DNA from: Paenibacillus_E sp052115445
GTDB lineage: Bacteria > Bacillota > Bacilli > Paenibacillales > NBRC-103111
NCBI RefSeq assembly: GCF_052115445.1
Contig: NZ_JBFRGR010000003.1
Span: 1-64,000, forward strand
Length of the DNA stretch: 64,000 nucleotides
Direction: 5' to 3'
The notes under the pieces are model-generated. The model worked only from the letters and a program-made list of their open reading frames with translations, had not been told where the DNA came from and did not search any database. Below are positions 14,778 to 24,305 of the stretch, in pieces; position 1 is the stretch's first letter; each line of letters begins with the position of its first letter. The translations under genes and the position numbers were made by a program.

Positions 14778-16918
14778 TTAGTCTTCTTTTTTCTGCTGAA
14801 GGGCTGCAAGCAGCTTGTCTGCGAGTGAGTTCCCTACTCCGGCAGAATCGGAGAATTGCTCGATCAGCTGGCGGTTGACTTTGGCTGTAGCCTTGCGACC
14901 GCCACCTTTAGACTCACCGTCGATTTTCTCAACGACATTGCAGGGACGGCATTGAAAATATTTGCCTGCTTTTCCCGTGTGTATTTCCATCTTCTTATGG
15001 CACTGTGGGCATCTATGGTTCGTTAATTGCCCGTCAGCTTCACGTTTATACGAGCATTCCCGACTGGAACAAACCAGATAACGTCCTCGTTTGCCCTTGA
15101 CTTCCTGAAGGAACTCGCCGCAATCGGGGCATTTACTGCCGGTTAAATTGTGCGGTTTATACGCTGCGGAGCTGCGTTTGACTTCATCGACGAGCTCGGC
15201 TGCTTTCTTGCGGATTCCACTGAGGAAAGCTTCCATGCTTCCTTTGCCTTTGGAGATGCGTTCAAGCTCCTGCTCCCAGCGTGCTGTAAGCTCGGGTGAA
15301 CGAAGCTCCTCAGAAGCAAGCTCGATGAGCTGTGTGCCCTTGCCAGTAGGGATGAGCAAGGAGCCTTGACGCTCAATCGTGTCGGAGGACACAAGCTTCT
15401 CGATGATATCTGCACGAGTTGCAGGTGTGCCAAGACCGAATTTCTCCATCTGCGACAGTAAGGAAGCTTCATTATGGCGAGAAGGCGGTTTCGTTTGGCG
15501 GCTAACTTGCCGAACATTGCGAGCGGTAACTGCGTCCTTCTCAGACGCTTGGGGCAGCAGCTGTCCTGTATCTTCCTCGGATTCATTGTCTTCCCGATCG
15601 GGATCGGTGAAATCGGTGGCGCCGTAGACGTCTTTCCAGCCTGCTTGCTTCACGACTTTGCCTGAGGCATAGAGCTTCTCTCCAGCAATTTCAATGGTTA
15701 ACTTCGTTTCATCATAGCGGCAAGGACCGCTGAATAAAGCTAAGAAACGGCGAAGAATCAGGTCATAGAGTCGACGTTCATCTGCGCTTAGCGTAGCGAG
15801 TGAGATGGCTTCACCAGTCGGGATGATGGCATGGTGATCGCTGACTTTGGAATCGTCGACGATTCGCTTCGTAATCGTCAGAGGCTTACGAATAAATGGT
15901 GCTGCAAGCGGCGCATAAGGGCCGATAGCAGCTCCTTTCAAACGGCCGAGCAAGGTCGGTACCATATCGGAGGTCAAATACCGCGAATCGGTTCGCGGGT
16001 AAGTGACCAACTTGTATTGCTCATACAGTCGTTGCAGGACATTCGACGTTTGCTTGGCAGAGAAGCCGAATTTGCGGTTCGCGTCGCGTTGCAGCTCCGT
16101 CAAATCATAAGCCAGCGGATGCGGGATTTGCTTCTCGGTCTTATTCACCTGCACGATGCGGCCGCTCTGGCCTTGCAGCTTTGCTTTCAAGCTATCGGCG
16201 CGCTCGCGGTCAAATATGCGCGAGTCGCCGGTCTTCGGGTCCCGCCACTGGGCGCGGAAGGACCCGAGCTCGGCTTCGATCAACCAGTAGTCGGCGGACC
16301 GGAAATCACGGATTTCCGCCTCACGGTTGATCATCATCGCCAGCGTGGGCGTCTGCACGCGCCCAGCGGATAATGACGCGCCGAACTTGCTGGTCAGCGC
16401 GCGGGTTACGTTGAGGCCGATGAGCCAATCGGCCTCGGAACGACAGACGGCTGCTTGATACAGCCGGTTGTAGTCGGTGCCGGGCTTCAGCTGCGCGAAG
16501 CCCTCGCGAATGGCCTGATCCGTCTGCGACGAGATCCAAAGCCGTTTGAACGGCTTCTTCCAGCGGATCAGCTCCATAATCCAGCGCGCGACGAGCTCGC
16601 CTTCGCGCCCCGCATCAGTTGCGATGACCAGCTCCGACAGGTCGCCACGGCGGCTGAGATGCTCGATCGCACGAAACTGCTGCGAGGTTTCTTTCATGAC
16701 TTTGAGCTTCATTTTGCCAGGGATAATGGGCAGATCTTCAAGGTTCCAAGTCTTGAACTTGGGATCGTAATCATCGGGCTCAGCGAGCGTGACGAGGTGG
16801 CCTAGTGCCCAGGTAACGACGTATTTGGCACCTTCGAAGTGGTGTTTTTGCTACAGCCCAGTACACGAGCAATTTCTTTGGCTACACTTGGTTTTTCAGT
16901 CAGTACGAGAATTTTCAT
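14778..16918 (-). pseudogene. topB: DNA topoisomerase III, frameshifted near its start
   Basis: The 644 residues read from 16712 are the bulk of topoisomerase III, a type IA enzyme relaxing single-stranded or precatenated DNA: toprim acidic motif VIATDAGREGELVARW, active-site Tyr in LVTYPRTDSRYL, and two zinc ribbons near the C-terminus (CPDCGEF...CSSREC and CPQCHKK...CRPC). The missing N-terminus is present upstream: ATG at 16918 begins MKILVLTEKPSVAKEIARVLGCSKN, then a one-base deletion near 16845 breaks the frame; restoring one base continues HHFEGAKYVVTWALGHLV into the main frame, giving about 713 residues, near the usual 727. Either a real null allele or a sequencing error at GGTGTTTTT. 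Confidence 0.85.
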
Positions 16919-17095
16919 GGGGGCAATTACCTCTTTTCTACATACCAATTAGCATAAGCGAAAGGGTCCTACTTTTCAAACGGGTAATATTTCGAAATAT
17001 TTGTACGTTTATGCCGAAAATCAGCGGAATTTGTCTATTTTCACCCTAATATAAAGTATAATGGTGATATATAGAATAAAAGGGGGGAAACCTCG

Positions 17096-18718
17096 ATGGG
17101 GCACATGTTTTCTCTTTTTTCCGATCATACCATTAAAACAAGACTTCAACTCTGGATAAGCGCAATTATAGTGGTACTGGCTTTTTCGATCATCGTTCCT
17201 TTTTACTTTATAGAGAAGAGTAATCGGTTAGAAGAGGCTAGAGTTCAACTCAAACAAGTGATTTCGTTACAGAGCTTATATATCGAACGTTGGAATCAGG
17301 AAAAGTTGGATGCGATTAAACGTTTTGCACTTTCAGATAATGCCAAGTTCCACCGCATAGGTGATTTGAAACGGGAGTTTCAGGATTATGCCAAGGTGAA
17401 TTCGGAATTTTTATCGATTACTTTCGTTGAGCCGGATGGTAACATTCGCACAGATACGACTTCGATTTATGTGGGTGATCGTCAGTACTACAGGCTCGGG
17501 AAGGAAAAGAAAAGTTTTGTTTCGGGTGTTGTGATCTCCAAAGATAATGGAGCACCTGTTATTACATTTTCTTCTCCCGTACTTGGCGATCACGGTGAAT
17601 TCAAGGGGATTGTGCTGGGGATTATTACACTTGAAATGTTGAATAAACTGATGGCTCAGCTTAGCTTCGGAGATACGGGTGAAGTCTATGTGCTGGATGC
17701 AGAAGGCAATATTGTAACGGCCTCTAACTGCTCCGAGAATGGTGCAATTACCCAAAGTGTGGCATCGGAAATCTATCTTCGTGCCGTATCGAGCAGTACG
17801 GATCATAGTGCGTATACTGGCTTCCGAGGGGAGAGCGTGTATGGTCAATACCAATGGTCCCAAGGGAAAAACTGGCTTGTTGTTGGGGAAATTACCCAGA
17901 AAGAAGTTTTTCGAAAGTTAAATGAATTAAGTATAACGATTATTATCATTTCCTTGATTGCACTGCTTCTCAGTATCGCGGCTGCGGTGATGATTGCCTC
18001 CAAGATTGAGCGGCCGATTCGCTATTTGCTGCGAGCCACGAAGATCATTCAGAAGGGGAATTACGATTATCAGATCAATGTGGATAAAATTAGAAAAGCT
18101 CCTGTGGAGCTGCGACAATTAGTGGCCACATTCAATCTCATGTCGGATCGTTTGAAGTCCAACATTTCGTTATTGGAGCATTCAGCATGGATGGATCAAT
18201 TGACAGATGTTCATAATCGACGCTATATGATGCTAGAAGGCAATAAGCAATTGCAGTCGTGTATTTACTCCGGACAGACCTGCTCTGTCTTGATGATGGA
18301 TATTGATCATTTTAAGAAAATTAATGACACGTATGGTCACTTGGTTGGTGATGGTGTTCTCCATCATGTCGCGAGTATCCTAAGACGGTATGCGGGAGAG
18401 GATGCGATTGTGGCGAGGTATGGCGGTGAAGAGTTCATTCTGTTATTACTGCGGAAGGATGCGCAAGAGAGCGCTGCAGTAGCTGAGGAAATACGAAATA
18501 TTTTAATAGATGAACCTTACAGCAAAGAGTCGTTAACGGTCAAAATAACCGCAAGCATCGGAGTTGCCGAATACTCACCGACGTTGGAATACGGAACGAT
18601 GGTGCTGGAAGATATGGTTTCTAGGGCAGACCATGCGCTGTATCGCGCGAAATCAGGTGGAAGAAATCGTGTCGAAGTTGACACCAAAAGGTTGTATGAT
18701 GAAGATGATCATGTATAA
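17096..18718 (+). CDS. Membrane diguanylate cyclase with extracellular Cache sensor, HAMP and GGDEF
   Basis: 540 residues. A first membrane helix at about 18-38, an extracellular dCache domain (about 40-275, with QYYRLGKEKKSFVSG and PVLGDHGEFKGIVLG typical of Cache), a second helix (about 280-302), a HAMP linker, and a GGDEF domain from about 365 with active-site GGEEF and DxDHFKxIND. It should make c-di-GMP in response to an external ligand. The inhibitory I-site RxxD upstream of GGEEF reads AGED, so product inhibition through that site is probably absent. GGGGGGAAA precedes the ATG. Confidence 0.9.
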   Translation: MGHMFSLFSDHTIKTRLQLWISAIIVVLAFSIIVPFYFIEKSNRLEEARVQLKQVISLQSLYIERWNQEKLDAIKRFALSDNAKFHRIGDLKREFQDYAKVNSEFLSITFVEPDGNIRTDTTSIYVGDRQYYRLGKEKKSFVSGVVISKDNGAPVITFSSPVLGDHGEFKGIVLGIITLEMLNKLMAQLSFGDTGEVYVLDAEGNIVTASNCSENGAITQSVASEIYLRAVSSSTDHSAYTGFRGESVYGQYQWSQGKNWLVVGEITQKEVFRKLNELSITIIIISLIALLLSIAAAVMIASKIERPIRYLLRATKIIQKGNYDYQINVDKIRKAPVELRQLVATFNLMSDRLKSNISLLEHSAWMDQLTDVHNRRYMMLEGNKQLQSCIYSGQTCSVLMMDIDHFKKINDTYGHLVGDGVLHHVASILRRYAGEDAIVARYGGEEFILLLLRKDAQESAAVAEEIRNILIDEPYSKESLTVKITASIGVAEYSPTLEYGTMVLEDMVSRADHALYRAKSGGRNRVEVDTKRLYDEDDHV

Positions 18719-18738
18719 ATATGACGCGGAGGTGTGCT

Positions 18739-19422
18739 ATGAAAGGGAGAACGGCGATTGTTGCGGGAGGATCGGGCTTAGTCGGCAAGGAACTGATCAA
18801 ACAGCTAGTGAACGATCCGGATTATGATAAGATCATTGCCTTAGTTCGTAAGAAAATGGATCTCGATCAGCCGAATGGACTGGGGAAACTAGAGCAGCGC
18901 GTGATTGATTTCGCTAAGCTGGGTGAGAGTCTGAAGTCCTCGGAATTCGCGCATGCTCATGTCTACTGTACTTTAGGAACAACGATCAAAAAAGCAGGCT
19001 CGAAACAGCAATTCCGCAGAGTAGACCGAGACTATCCCCTCATGCTAGCTGAAGTGGCGAGCAAGGGACAAGCAGATAGCTTCGCCATTGTAACAGCCAT
19101 GGGAGCAGACCGCACATCCTCCTTTTTCTACAATCAGGTAAAGGGCGAAGTGGAAGATAAGCTGCGAGGGATGCGACTTCGCTCACTTCACTTGCTTCGG
19201 CCTTCTCTCATTCTGGGTAACCGTGGGGAATTCCGATTAGGTGAGAAACTGGGAGGCATCGTTTCACGGGCCATTGCTCCGCTGATGACGGGTCGTCTTC
19301 GCAAGTATCGTCCCATTCATGCACGAACGATTGCTACAGGCTTAATAAGAGCAGCCAAGTCGGGGAAAACGGGCGTTCAGGTGCTAAGCTCCGATCGGAT
19401 TGCCTCTATTGCTGGTAGATGA
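18739..19422 (+). CDS. NAD(P)H-binding oxidoreductase (YraR/TIP30-like atypical SDR)
   Basis: 227 residues. N-terminal Rossmann motif VAGGSGLVGKELIKQL, then YCTLGTTIKKAGSKQQFRRV and VTAMGADRTSSFFYNQVKGE, in which the YNxxK of atypical short-chain dehydrogenases is visible; LHLLRPSLILGNRGEFR follows. Substrate unknown. GGAGGTG upstream of ATG 18739 decides the start. It begins 20 bp after the cyclase stop and is probably co-transcribed. Confidence 0.8.
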   Translation: MKGRTAIVAGGSGLVGKELIKQLVNDPDYDKIIALVRKKMDLDQPNGLGKLEQRVIDFAKLGESLKSSEFAHAHVYCTLGTTIKKAGSKQQFRRVDRDYPLMLAEVASKGQADSFAIVTAMGADRTSSFFYNQVKGEVEDKLRGMRLRSLHLLRPSLILGNRGEFRLGEKLGGIVSRAIAPLMTGRLRKYRPIHARTIATGLIRAAKSGKTGVQVLSSDRIASIAGR

Positions 19423-19551
19423 TCAGCTTGTACAGCCGCGTGTCTGCCTCTTTTCCTCGAAAATGAGAGTGGTACTCGGCTTGCGTTTTTGTTAAGATTA
19501 GTGTCGTTCATTATTAATGTCCTAAATGAGTATAGAAAGAAGGTTCACATN

Positions 19552-19845
19552 ATGATTGATCATATCGTCCTTGTTAAATTTGCTGAAACAACTACGCAAG
19601 AGCAGCTGCAAGAGGTAGTTGACCGTTTCAAAGCGCTGCGCTCCCATCTGACAGGTATCGTTGATATCCAAGCGGGAATTAACTTCTCCGAGAAAAATCA
19701 AGGCTTCCAAGTTGTACTTTCCGTTCGTTTTGAAGATAAAGCGGCATTGGCAGCTTACGGTCCGAACCCGGAGCATCAAGCGGTAGCCGCGTATATTCGT
19801 GAAGTTGGCCGTGTAGACAGCTTAATCGTGGATATCGAGATTTAG
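19552..19845 (+). CDS. Dabb (stress-responsive A/B barrel) family protein
   Basis: 97 residues matching Dabb proteins: start MIDHIVLVKF, middle IQAGINFSEKNQGFQVVLSVRFEDKAALAAY, end PEHQAVAAYIREV and a strand SLIVDIEI. These dimeric ferredoxin-like barrels are stress-linked or polyketide-cyclase-like; function is not defined here. AGAAGG precedes ATG 19552; a base called N sits directly before the start codon at 19551. Confidence 0.88.
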   Translation: MIDHIVLVKFAETTTQEQLQEVVDRFKALRSHLTGIVDIQAGINFSEKNQGFQVVLSVRFEDKAALAAYGPNPEHQAVAAYIREVGRVDSLIVDIEI

Positions 19846-19868
19846 AGGCATGGGGTTAACGAGGTAAA

Positions 19869-20043
19869 GGAACGTAGATCCGCTATTTTGGCGAAAATGG
19901 ACGAAATCTGGAGGAAACGGAACCTGGTTCCGCTATTTCAACATTTTGGGCCTCTGGGCAGCGAGGTTGGAGAGAATAGCGTACTCACGTTCCGCAACTT
20001 TGGATATTTGCACGAAATTCGGGAAATAAGGGATCTACGTTCC
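19869..20043 (+). repeat. GGAACG-type intergenic array, complete copy
   Basis: Units at 19869-19888 and 19919-19938 read forward (GGAACGTAGATCCGCTATTT type); units ending at 19993 and 20043 read reversed (AATAGCG..ACGTTCC type). Start-to-start spacing is 50, 55 and 50 bp, so the whole element is a large imperfect palindrome. Confidence 0.85.
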
Positions 20044-20070
20044 CTTCCGAGATGGAAAAGCATGAAATCA

Positions 20071-20121
20071 AGCAGAAGCAGTCCGTCCTCGTCAGAGGGC
20101 GGGCTGCTTCTGCTCTTATTC
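20071..20121. terminator. Strong bidirectional stem-loop terminator
   Basis: A 20-bp stem (20071-20090 with 20095-20114, a few G:T pairs) around GTCA, followed by TCTTATT. It separates the Dabb gene from the convergent AraC remnant. Confidence 0.75.
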
Positions 20122-20157
20122 AGTCTAATGGTGGTCAGGTGCCATTACCAAGTTCGC

Positions 20158-20939
20158 CTACATTTTCCTTCGATATTCGGAAGGTGACAACTGGGTAAAC
20201 CCGCGAAACAGCTTGATAAAGTAGCTTGTGTGCTCAAAACCAAGCTGTTCTGCGATTTGTTCAATACTCGCATCGGAGGTGTCCAGCAGCTCGCGTGCGC
20301 GCTCCACTTTGGAGCGAGTGACGAACTCGACGAAAGTTTCGCCGGTTTCTTTCTTGAACAGCCGGCTAAAATGAGAAGCGTTCAGGTTCAGCCGTCCTGC
20401 CATTTCCTCCATACTGATTCGCTCGCCCAGATGCAGCAGCTCCGCCTTGAAATTCGAAACAAAGTGCTGCATCACGATATATTTGAGTTCCAGCTCCATC
20501 ACGAGATTAACCATCCAGAATGTTAGGATTTGCTTTTTCAGTGACGGCAGATCGTTACAGAGCTCCCCGATATAAAGGGAAAGATCGATACGCATGTATT
20601 GATGGAAGGCTTGCTGCGCCTGGCGGAGCGCGGTACGGATTTCCTCGTGCACGTTTCTTTTTAACGTTATGTGGAAGGGGAACAGCAGGATCGCATGTCG
20701 TTCATCCAGAGACAGATTAACGCAGCCCTCGGTAGATATGGACTCATTCAAGGTGTTATCAAGCACGAACTGCACCAAATGAGCTCCACCAAAGCGTGAT
20801 TCCACATCGACGATTCGCTCGGGTAAGGCTAGGACAGGGAGATAGCAGCTGCCCTCGCCAAGATGAATGCCGAAGGAAGCGGCTTTCTCTGCCCATTCGG
20901 ACTCATTAAGTAAGGGCTGCTGCTGCAGGGACGTTTCAT
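20158..20939 (-). pseudogene. AraC-family response regulator remnant (YesN type, 5' end deleted)
   Basis: The frame keeps a C-terminal AraC DNA-binding domain (ISMEEMAGRLNLNASHFSRLF and IEQIAEQLGFEHTSYFIKLFRG) and about 160 residues of the middle domain found in YesN-like regulators, but no N-terminal receiver domain. On the 5' side it runs directly into DNA that encodes, on the other strand, the C-terminus of a solute-binding protein. Its first possible codons have no ribosome binding site. I read it as the leftover of a deletion; the regulator it came from normally controls adjacent sugar ABC transporters. Confidence 0.75.
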
Positions 20940-21210
20940 TCCTTCTTGGAAAAAGGCAAACCTGGAACAAGTCGTTGATCAGATTGTCTCCAAAACGAAA
21001 ACACCTGCCATGGTAGATAAAGAATCCTTACTCTATGTGTTGAAAAACACGGTGGCTGCCAAAGCAGCTACACCGCTGACGTATCAAGCTGAATTCGATA
21101 AAGTGATGCAAGAGGAATTCGATAAAATGATGCTGAAAAATCAGGATATCGATACGACGATCAAAACGGCGCAAGATAAGATTCAGAAGCTGGTGGATTC
21201 GAAGAAGTAG
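20940..21210 (+). pseudogene. C-terminal fragment of an ABC sugar solute-binding protein
   Basis: In-frame residues from about 20944 (SWKKANLEQVVDQIVSKTKT, continuing through 21210) match the C-terminal 85-90 residues of family 1 extracellular sugar-binding lipoproteins, ending in KAQDKIQKLVDSKK-like basic tail (here TAQDKIQKLVDSKK). There is no start, signal peptide or promoter. Together with the AraC remnant it marks the deletion of a divergent regulator/transporter pair, with the junction near 20935-20945. Confidence 0.75.
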
Positions 21211-21216
21211 AGGAAG

Positions 21217-21252
21217 TGGGAAGAGCCTTCGCCAGGGTGGCGGAGGCTCTTC
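21217..21252 (+). terminator. Terminator of the lost sugar-binding protein gene
   Basis: GGGAAGAGCCTTCGCC / GGCGGAGGCTCTTCC stem around AGGGT. T tail is poor. Confidence 0.6.
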
Positions 21253-21266
21253 CGCGTGAGTGCCTA

Positions 21267-22130
21267 TTAGGGAAGCTGTCTAAGCTCTTTCCGATACACA
21301 GACGGCGCAGAACCGCTCCACTTGTGAAACTGCTTCGAAAAGTAGAGCGCATCATTGAAGCCGACGGAGGAGGCGACTTGATCGATGGTCATGGCGGTTG
21401 TCATTAGTAGCTGCTTGGCCCGTTCCATCCGGATATTGAAAAGATACTGCATCGGGGATAATCCGGTGTATTGTTTGAACATTTTGCACAAATAGGTGCG
21501 GTGATACCCCAAATTGCGAGCGAGATGCTCGATGGAGACCGCTTGTGTGTACTGCAGCTCTAAATAGCGGATGGCTTGTCCGATTTGGCGCTGGATATCG
21601 GTTTCAGCTGCTGGCTTGGCAGAAATATGGTGCGTGTTCACACGTCCAAGCTCGCGAAAAAGCAGGCGCAGCCAGCCCTCAGCTTCCAGTTCCTCTAACT
21701 GGGGGAAAGAGGTCTGGTTGAAGCATGCGCGCAGATGACGGTAAAAGTGACGAATGGTTCGAGGATTATTCCCCGATACCACAGCTTGCTGTGGGGAGAC
21801 CCCGATTTGTGAAAGAAGCGAATCGACGGAGCGCCCAGTGGAAGCAACCCAGACATAATGCCAAGGCGTAATGCTATCTGCTGTATACGAAAATAACTCA
21901 CCTGGATAAATGATAAAAGTATCTCCAGTGGAGCAAGCATAGGTTCGCTGCCCCATTTCGAAGGTGCCTTTCCCCGAGAGAACCGTATGCATCAAGTAAT
22001 AATCGTGAACGGCAGGCCCCATTTTGTGCTGGGGGTGTGGCTTGCCTTCGCCACTGAAAAGGACAGATAAGTCTGGATTGCTATGTAAAGGATTAATGCT
22101 GATGTCGAAGTAAGTATGATCTTGATTCAT
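21267..22130 (-). CDS. AraC family transcriptional regulator with cupin sensor
   Basis: 287 residues. An N-terminal AraC_binding cupin (about 40-100: HDYYLMHTVLSGKGTF, GDTFIIYPGELFSY) and a C-terminal pair of helix-turn-helix motifs (VSIEHLARNLGYHRTYLCKMF and MTIDQVASSVGFNDALYFSKQF). It is divergent from the GH4 galactosidase gene with 146 bp between, so it most likely senses an alpha-galactoside and controls that gene. The start codon ATG at 22130 is the natural one before MNQDHTYF. Confidence 0.88.
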   Translation of the reverse strand: MNQDHTYFDISINPLHSNPDLSVLFSGEGKPHPQHKMGPAVHDYYLMHTVLSGKGTFEMGQRTYACSTGDTFIIYPGELFSYTADSITPWHYVWVASTGRSVDSLLSQIGVSPQQAVVSGNNPRTIRHFYRHLRACFNQTSFPQLEELEAEGWLRLLFRELGRVNTHHISAKPAAETDIQRQIGQAIRYLELQYTQAVSIEHLARNLGYHRTYLCKMFKQYTGLSPMQYLFNIRMERAKQLLMTTAMTIDQVASSVGFNDALYFSKQFHKWSGSAPSVYRKELRQLP

Positions 22131-22181
22131 AGGGGCCTCGCTTTGTTTTTATTCTGAGCGTAATCTAAAAAACTACAAATG

Positions 22182-22246
22182 TCCATATTGGAGTTGTTTC
22201 AATCCATATTTTTCAAAGCGAGCTTGCGCTATAGTAAGGATATAAT
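22182..22246 (+). promoter_or_regulatory. Putative AraC operator and melA promoter
   Basis: The octamer TCCATATT occurs twice as a direct repeat at 22182-22189 and 22203-22210, 21 bp apart (two helical turns), the usual arrangement of AraC half sites. A consensus TATAAT lies at 22241-22246 with no good -35 box, as expected for an activated promoter. Confidence 0.5.
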
Positions 22247-22276
22247 AATAGATTGTTTATTGGAGGAGATTATCAC

Positions 22277-23575
22277 ATGTCCAAAATTACTTTTTTAGGT
22301 GCAGGAAGCACGGTTTTTGCAAAAAACGTACTTGGTGATTGTTTGCTTACCCCCGCATTACAAGGCTATGAAATCGCTCTCTTTGATATTGATCACGAAC
22401 GATTACAAGATTCTGCTAACATGCTGAATAACATCAAGAAAACGAGTGGAAGTACGTCGATTATTAAAGCGTATACGAACCGTAAAGAAGCTTTGAATGG
22501 CGCCAAATTTGTGGTAAATGCGATTCAAGTAGGTGGCTATGATCCATGTACGATTACGGATTTTGAAATTCCGAAAAAGTACGGATTGCGACAAACGATT
22601 GCTGATACGGTTGGAATTGGCGGTATTTTCAGGAACTTGAGAACGATTCCAGTTATGCTGGATTTCGCTGCGGATATACGTGAAGTGTGTCCAGATGCGC
22701 TTTTCCTTAACTACACAAATCCGATGGCTGTTTTGACAAATGTCATGAACACGTATGGCGGTGTGAACACAGTTGGTTTGTGTCATAGCGTGCAAACTTG
22801 TGTACCGGAGCTATTTAAACACTTGGAAATTGATCAAACTGGTGTGAAAGCGAAAATCGCTGGGATCAATCATATGGCATGGCTGCTTGAAGTGTCCAAG
22901 GATGGTGTCGATCTCTATCCGGAGATTAAGAAACGCGCGGCTGAGAAGCAAAAAGAGAAACACAAAGACATGGTTCGCTACGAAATGATGCTGAAATTCG
23001 GCCATTATATTACGGAATCCTCTGAGCATAACGCCGAGTACCATCCGTATTTCATCAAGCGGAATTACCCAGAGCTCGTGGATCGCTTCAACATTCCATT
23101 GGATGAGTATCCGCGTCGTTGTATTGATCAAATCAGCCGCTGGAAGAAAATGCGCGAGGATCTCGTGAACGATGCGAATTTGACGCATGTGCGTTCACAT
23201 GAGTATGCTTCGTATATCTTCGAAGCGATTGAGACGGATGTACCGTTCAAAATCGGCGGGAACGTCATGAATACCGGCTTGATCACGAACTTACCACGTG
23301 AAGCTGTTGTTGAAGTGCCGTGTTTGGTTGATCGTAACGGTGTAACACCTACTTACGTAGGGGATCTGCCACCACAGCTGGCGGCGCTGAACCGCACAAA
23401 TATCAACACGCAGTTGTTGACGATTGAAGCGGCAATTACAGGCAAGCGTGAGCATATTTATCACGCGGCGATGCTGGATCCGCATACATCAGCTGAGTTG
23501 TCGATGGACGATATCGTCGCGATGTGCGATGAGTTGATTGAGGCTCATGGCAAGTGGTTGCCAGAGTATAAGTAA
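22277..23575 (+). CDS. melA: Alpha-galactosidase/6-phospho-glucosidase family GH4 (MelA-like)
   Basis: 432 residues. GH4 enzymes use NAD+ and a divalent metal in an oxidation-elimination mechanism. The NAD site is FLGAGSTVFAKNVLGD; metal and catalytic signatures are NPMAVLTN, GLCHSVQ (Cys ligand) and GINHMAW (His ligand). The first residues and C-terminal ELIEAHGKWLPEYK are typical of the MelA branch. ATG 22277 follows GGAGGAG by eight bases. No transporter is adjacent. Galactosidase versus glucuronidase specificity cannot be decided by eye. Confidence 0.88.
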   Translation: MSKITFLGAGSTVFAKNVLGDCLLTPALQGYEIALFDIDHERLQDSANMLNNIKKTSGSTSIIKAYTNRKEALNGAKFVVNAIQVGGYDPCTITDFEIPKKYGLRQTIADTVGIGGIFRNLRTIPVMLDFAADIREVCPDALFLNYTNPMAVLTNVMNTYGGVNTVGLCHSVQTCVPELFKHLEIDQTGVKAKIAGINHMAWLLEVSKDGVDLYPEIKKRAAEKQKEKHKDMVRYEMMLKFGHYITESSEHNAEYHPYFIKRNYPELVDRFNIPLDEYPRRCIDQISRWKKMREDLVNDANLTHVRSHEYASYIFEAIETDVPFKIGGNVMNTGLITNLPREAVVEVPCLVDRNGVTPTYVGDLPPQLAALNRTNINTQLLTIEAAITGKREHIYHAAMLDPHTSAELSMDDIVAMCDELIEAHGKWLPEYK

Positions 23576-23582
23576 GAAATTT

Positions 23583-23616
23583 GGTCGTGGGGATGATGGT
23601 CCCCGCGGCCTTTTTT
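23583..23616 (+). terminator. Terminator of melA
   Basis: GGTCGTGGGGA / TCCCCGCGGCC stem with T6 tail. Confidence 0.85.
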
Positions 23617-23680
23617 ATTTTGATTTAGCTACCGCTTTGATAGAAGAGCTAAATGAACTCACCGGGGCTGGGCGCATTGT

Positions 23681-23870
23681 TTAACTGGAAAATCTACAGC
23701 TAATTTTACGCTTCGTTGGTGAAAACCACGATTAGATGGAAAAACGGTAGTTATTTTTGACGTATCCGCCAGTTTAGCTGAAAATGGGTGAAATTAACTA
23801 CGTATTTTACATTTATTTCAAAATATCGGAGGGGAAATGCGAATTTAACTGTATTTTTTCCATTTATTAG
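23681..23870 (+). repeat. Intergenic four-dyad array, copy B
   Basis: Motifs start at 23681 (TTAACTGG), 23732 (TTAGATGG), 23794 (TTAACTAC) and 23845 (TTAACTGT), spaced 51, 62 and 51 bp. Lies in the 690-bp gap after melA. Confidence 0.85.
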
Positions 23871-23929
23871 CTGCTTGGGTAGAACTTGGCCCTCGTCATA
23901 GCGGTATGGAGGCGGCAGAAAAGGGGAGC

Positions 23930-24215
23930 GGTGTGAGATAGGAGTAAAGTGGAGAGTGGGAGGAGTGTGTGTGAAGAGAGTGATAGGAGTAGAGTAGGAT
24001 AGGTTTAGGAGTGAGTGGATAGGAGTGAACTGAAGTGGATAGGAGAAGGAAGTCAGTAGGAGCGGCATGGAATAGGAGAGGACTGAAGTGGATAGTAGCA
24101 GGAAGTGAGCAGTAGCGGCATGGGATAGGAGAGGACTGGGGAGGACTGGGGAGGACAGAAGCAGGAAGTGAGCAGGAGCAGAGTGGGAAAGTAGCAAGAA
24201 GTGAGCTGGTAGGAA
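23930..24215 (+). repeat. Purine-rich degenerate repeat
   Basis: About 285 bp of strongly strand-asymmetric DNA, nearly free of C, built from variants of GTGGATAGGAGAAGGAAGT and GAGCAGGAGCAG. A block recurs with a period of about 53 bp (GTGGATA at 24035 and 24088, each followed by similar text). Long antisense frames here are artefacts of composition. It could form a triplex or encode nothing. Confidence 0.7.
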
Positions 24216-24305
24216 CGGAAACAAGCTTCAGCAACGCAAATAAGAGCGGGTTACCGCTCTTATCACGCATGCTCGAACTAGTTCGATTTGCTCAGCTGAA
24301 TCGCG

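Noticed and set aside
14778..16712. Topoisomerase III as an intact shorter gene starting at 16712
   Set aside because: The conserved N-terminus is present upstream in another frame, so the short version is a product of the frameshift.
19888..20187. Open frame of 99 codons
   Set aside because: It lies entirely in the GGAACG repeat array and a terminator.
23751..24270. Antisense Leu/Ser/Pro-rich frames
   Set aside because: Artefact of the purine-rich repeat read on the other strand; composition is low-complexity and there is no ribosome binding site.
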